The notes beneath the pieces were generated by a model. It was not told the origin of the DNA, ran no database searches, and saw only the letters and a program-made list of their open reading frames with translations. This document shows, one piece after another, positions 62,901 through 64,000 of a stretch of 64,000 bases of DNA. How positions within the stretch are numbered: position 1 is the first letter of the stretch; the number at the start of each line of letters is the position of its first letter. Position numbers and translations under genes: made by a program. Origin of the DNA: Jejuia algarum. Lineage in GTDB: Bacteria > Bacteroidota > Bacteroidia > Flavobacteriales > Flavobacteriaceae. Location of the stretch: NCBI GenBank assembly GCA_947495775.1, contig CANMAQ010000001.1, positions 310,001 to 374,000 on the forward strand, written 5' to 3'.

Positions 62901-63324
62901 ACCCCATCTTCTCAGTAAGGTCATTCCAGATATCGGTATAACGCATCACTGCTTTTCTACAAGCTGCATTATAATCTTCTACAGAAATTGTTTTACCAAT
63001 ATCTTCTTTAGTAATACCTAACTCTTTTTCTACGCCAAGTTCTATAGGTAAACCATGTGTATCCCATCCAGCCTTACGTTTTACTTGAAAGCCTTTCATG
63101 GTTTTATAACGTGGAAAAATATCCTTAATCGCACGTGCTAAAACATGGTGTACTCCTGGCAGACCATTTGCAGATGGCGGCCCTTCATAAAACACATATG
63201 GTGCTTTTCCCTCTCTGGTTGTTACACTTTTTTCAAAAATGTTATGTTCTTGCCAGTAATTTAGAATTTCTTCTGCAACTTTCGGCAAGTCAAGTCCTTT
63301 ATATTCAGCAAATTTAGCGCTCAT
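59920..63324 (-). CDS. ileS: Isoleucyl-tRNA synthetase, type 2, GVHH variant
   Basis: A 1,134-residue class I synthetase that charges tRNA-Ile and edits valine. Length, WDTHGLPIELGVEKELGI and lack of a C-terminal zinc finger place it in the eukaryote-like IleS2 group. The first signature, usually HxGH, is GVHH at residues 57-60 (SANGLPGVHHVLARAIKD), with first and third positions swapped. The second signature is intact (KMSKR in KNGQKMSKRLGNAVDPF). The editing domain has TTPWTLPSNTAL and EDGTGIVHTAPTFG. IleS2 enzymes with GxHH are reported to resist mupirocin extremely well. Confidence 0.96.
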   Translation of the reverse strand: MSAKFAEYKGLDLPKVAEEILNYWQEHNIFEKSVTTREGKAPYVFYEGPPSANGLPGVHHVLARAIKDIFPRYKTMKGFQVKRKAGWDTHGLPIELGVEKELGITKEDIGKTISVEDYNAACRKAVMRYTDIWNDLTEKMGYWVDMDDPYITYEPKYMESVWWLLKQIYTKDLLYKGYTIQPYSPKAGTGLSSHELNQPGTYQDVTDTTIVAQFKANAETLPDFLQNEGTIYFLAWTTTPWTLPSNTALTVGPKIEYVLVETYNQYTFEPINVILAKKLVNYQFSGKFTKVEEKSELLQYKAGDKKIPFYTVKECIGSDLVGITYEQLLPYVLPNDHPENAFRVIAGDFVTTEDGTGIVHTAPTFGADDALVAKQATPEVPPMLVKDENDNLVPLVDLQGRFRPELKEFAGKYVKNEYYAAGEAPERSVDVEIAIQLKEENKAFKVEKYKHSYPNCWRTDKPILYYPLDSWFIKVTDVKARMHELNTSINWKPKSTGEGRFGNWLANANDWNLSRSRYWGIPLPIWRTEDGKEELCIGSVAELKAEMAKAVEAGVLEKAIFEDFEVGNNSDENYAKLDLHKNIVDAIVLVSPSGQPMHRESDLIDVWFDSGSMPYAQWHYPFENADLIDKGTTFPADFIAEGVDQTRGWFYTLHAIGTMVFDSIAYKNVVSNGLVLDKNGQKMSKRLGNAVDPFETLGTYGADATRWYMISNANPWDNLKFDLEGVEEVKRKFFGTLYNTYSFFSLYTNLDGFSYAEADIALQDRPELDRWILSELHTLIQDVDTYYAEYEPTKAARAISDFTQDYVSNWYVRLSRRRFWKGDYQTDKISAYQTLYTCMSTLAKLAAPIAPFFMDKLYLDLNAVTQKETFESVHLADFPVYNATYVDKSLERKMAAAQTISSLVLSLRAKEKIKVRQPLQKIMIPIDTAVQKEEILAVSDLIKHEVNVKTVELLEDASDILVKQIKPNFKTLGPRFGKDMKAIAGKIMSFTAEDIKKIEQNGSFDVEINGKNLILGLEDVEITSQDIEGWLVANEGALTVALDVTITEELKKEGIARELVNRIQNLRKDSGFDVTDRIDVKLMDNIHVASAVTSNLEYIKTETLTEGLEIVDQIDNGIDIEFDGINTKLSIKKH

Positions 63325-63706
63325 TTATCCCTAATTCTTATAAGGTTGCGAATTTAGCGAATTATACTTAAAAGATGAATAGTATGAATAAATTTATAGC
63401 TGTACCATAAGTACTTTTTTTACTTTACGTCATAAAACTAAAGACAATTTCACAACAGGGGTAACCTTTTATTATTTTCGTTATTAAAACCCATGCGTTG
63501 TCATTATAAGAGAGACAATATATAGGCCTTAAGACAACTTAGGCTATTCAATTTTGATCCCGTTACCTTTGGTGAATCTAGTAGCTTTCATACTATGGAT
63601 AAACCTTCAGCACCCTAACATGTAAACACATTTACAACAGGTTAACCACTAAAAAAAGCTATTGGGAATCAACAGCTTTTTTTAATATAGGAATTTGATC
63701 TTATAG
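63325..63706. other. Spacer between ileS and a type IX-secreted protein gene
   Basis: This holds the ileS leader and the 3' region of the gene at the right edge. Plus-strand ATGs lead only to frames of about 7-11 codons. The one clear structure is the hairpin near 63650-63684. I see no tRNA or other gene. Confidence 0.5.
63648..63686 (-). terminator. Terminator after the right-edge gene
   Basis: An A-run with AGCT pairs with AGCT and a T-run around a 13-base loop, about 25 bases past the stop at 63707. Confidence 0.7.
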
Positions 63707-64000
63707 TTAATTTTTTATAATCTTCTTAGTTATAAGTTGATGCGTCTGCTTGGTTTTAAGACAGGCAATATAAGCGCCGCTAGACATATTGGACAAAGGG
63801 ATACCACGACTTAATGTTTCACGAGACAAGGTATTCATTTCCATAACTTTCTGCCCGTTTAAATTATAGATGGCAAATTTTGAAATGTCTTCAGTGAGTT
63901 TTTTAGCATATAGCGTATTTTCTTTTTTGTTATAGTATATATAGTTAGAGGCTACCGCCGTTTCTTCTGTACTCAAGGTTGCAGCTTCGGACTGGAATAC
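63707..64000 (-). CDS. C-terminal end of a type IX-secreted protein (partial)
   Basis: The frame is open to the window edge, so only the last 97 residues are seen. Residues after about YIYYNKKENTLYAKKLTED match a type IX secretion sorting domain (type A): ISKFAIYNLNGQKVMEMN, then LSNMSSGAYIACLKTKQTHQLITKKIIKN, with the terminal basic KKIIKN. The protein is therefore exported by the PorU/PorV route to the cell surface or medium. The catalytic or binding part lies outside the window. Confidence 0.8.
   Translation of the reverse strand, partial: VFQSEAATLSTEETAVASNYIYYNKKENTLYAKKLTEDISKFAIYNLNGQKVMEMNTLSRETLSRGIPLSNMSSGAYIACLKTKQTHQLITKKIIKN

Noticed and set aside
1..64000. CRISPR array, prophage or integrated plasmid
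   Set aside because: No regularly spaced repeats, integrase, portal, terminase, relaxase or cas-like proteins were seen in any frame.

Overview
The window is 64 kb of AT-rich chromosome from a member of the Bacteroidetes, most likely a marine Flavobacteriaceae. The evidence is gene content: a fused OlsA/OlsB-type aminolipid acyltransferase, a DUF5689 surface lipoprotein next to a TonB receptor with a carboxypeptidase-D-like plug extension, a type IX secretion tail at the right edge, a one-chain glycyl-tRNA synthetase, a TraR/DksA protein with a decayed zinc finger, and starts that lack Shine-Dalgarno sequences. One spacer carries a TTG-N19-GATATTTG promoter close to the Bacteroidetes sigma-factor consensus. 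The genus cannot be fixed from the sequence alone. I see no tRNA, rRNA, CRISPR array, prophage or insertion sequence.

Left part (1-13.5 kb): phosphoenolpyruvate carboxylase, a TauE/SafE permease, small membrane proteins (TM2, DUF805), an arsenic-type operon (ArsR repressor, Cys-tailed DUF6428-like protein, LMW-phosphatase-type reductase) that has no efflux gene here, a GH39-like secreted glycoside hydrolase, an OlsF-like aminolipid synthase, a GNAT enzyme, fructose-1,6-bisphosphatase and an adhesin-like secreted protein.

Nitrogen block (13.6-24.3 kb): gltB-gltD (glutamate synthase) run leftward. Diverging from them are an outer-membrane porin, ammonium transporter 1, a P-II protein and ammonium transporter 2, most followed by a strong hairpin. 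The shared spacer holds two inverted repeats that are candidate control sites. Together the genes take ammonium across both membranes, sense nitrogen status and assimilate it into glutamate.

Middle (24.4-37.3 kb): a DUF4126-like membrane protein, glyS, a ComF-type phosphoribosyltransferase, an Ig-like lipoprotein, an omega-amidase-type nitrilase, a Lys-rich coiled-coil protein, a membrane-anchored MutS-like ATPase, a Bax-inhibitor-1 protein, a YugP-like metallopeptidase, a SemiSWEET and a TPR protein.

Accessory-looking region (37.3-44.8 kb): small orphan proteins, including a 34-residue lipoprotein gene that overlaps a membrane-protein gene, then a probable nucleic-acid or phosphoester scavenging locus (DUF5689 OB-fold-like lipoprotein and TonB receptor, divergent from a secreted endonuclease/exonuclease/phosphatase). 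A 374-bp internal piece of that nuclease gene is duplicated 5,074 bp away at the far end of the locus.

Right part (44.8-64 kb): a tightly coupled leftward operon (DUF3108 - tryptophan dioxygenase - M23 peptidase - pgi, two of its junctions being TAATG overlaps), patatin-Omp85 and uvrC, rightward rimK - M14 hydrolase - 5-formyl-THF cyclo-ligase, a soluble PAS histidine kinase with a stand-alone receiver, and leftward ileS - dksA-like - lspA. IleS carries an altered GVHH signature, a form associated with extreme mupirocin resistance.
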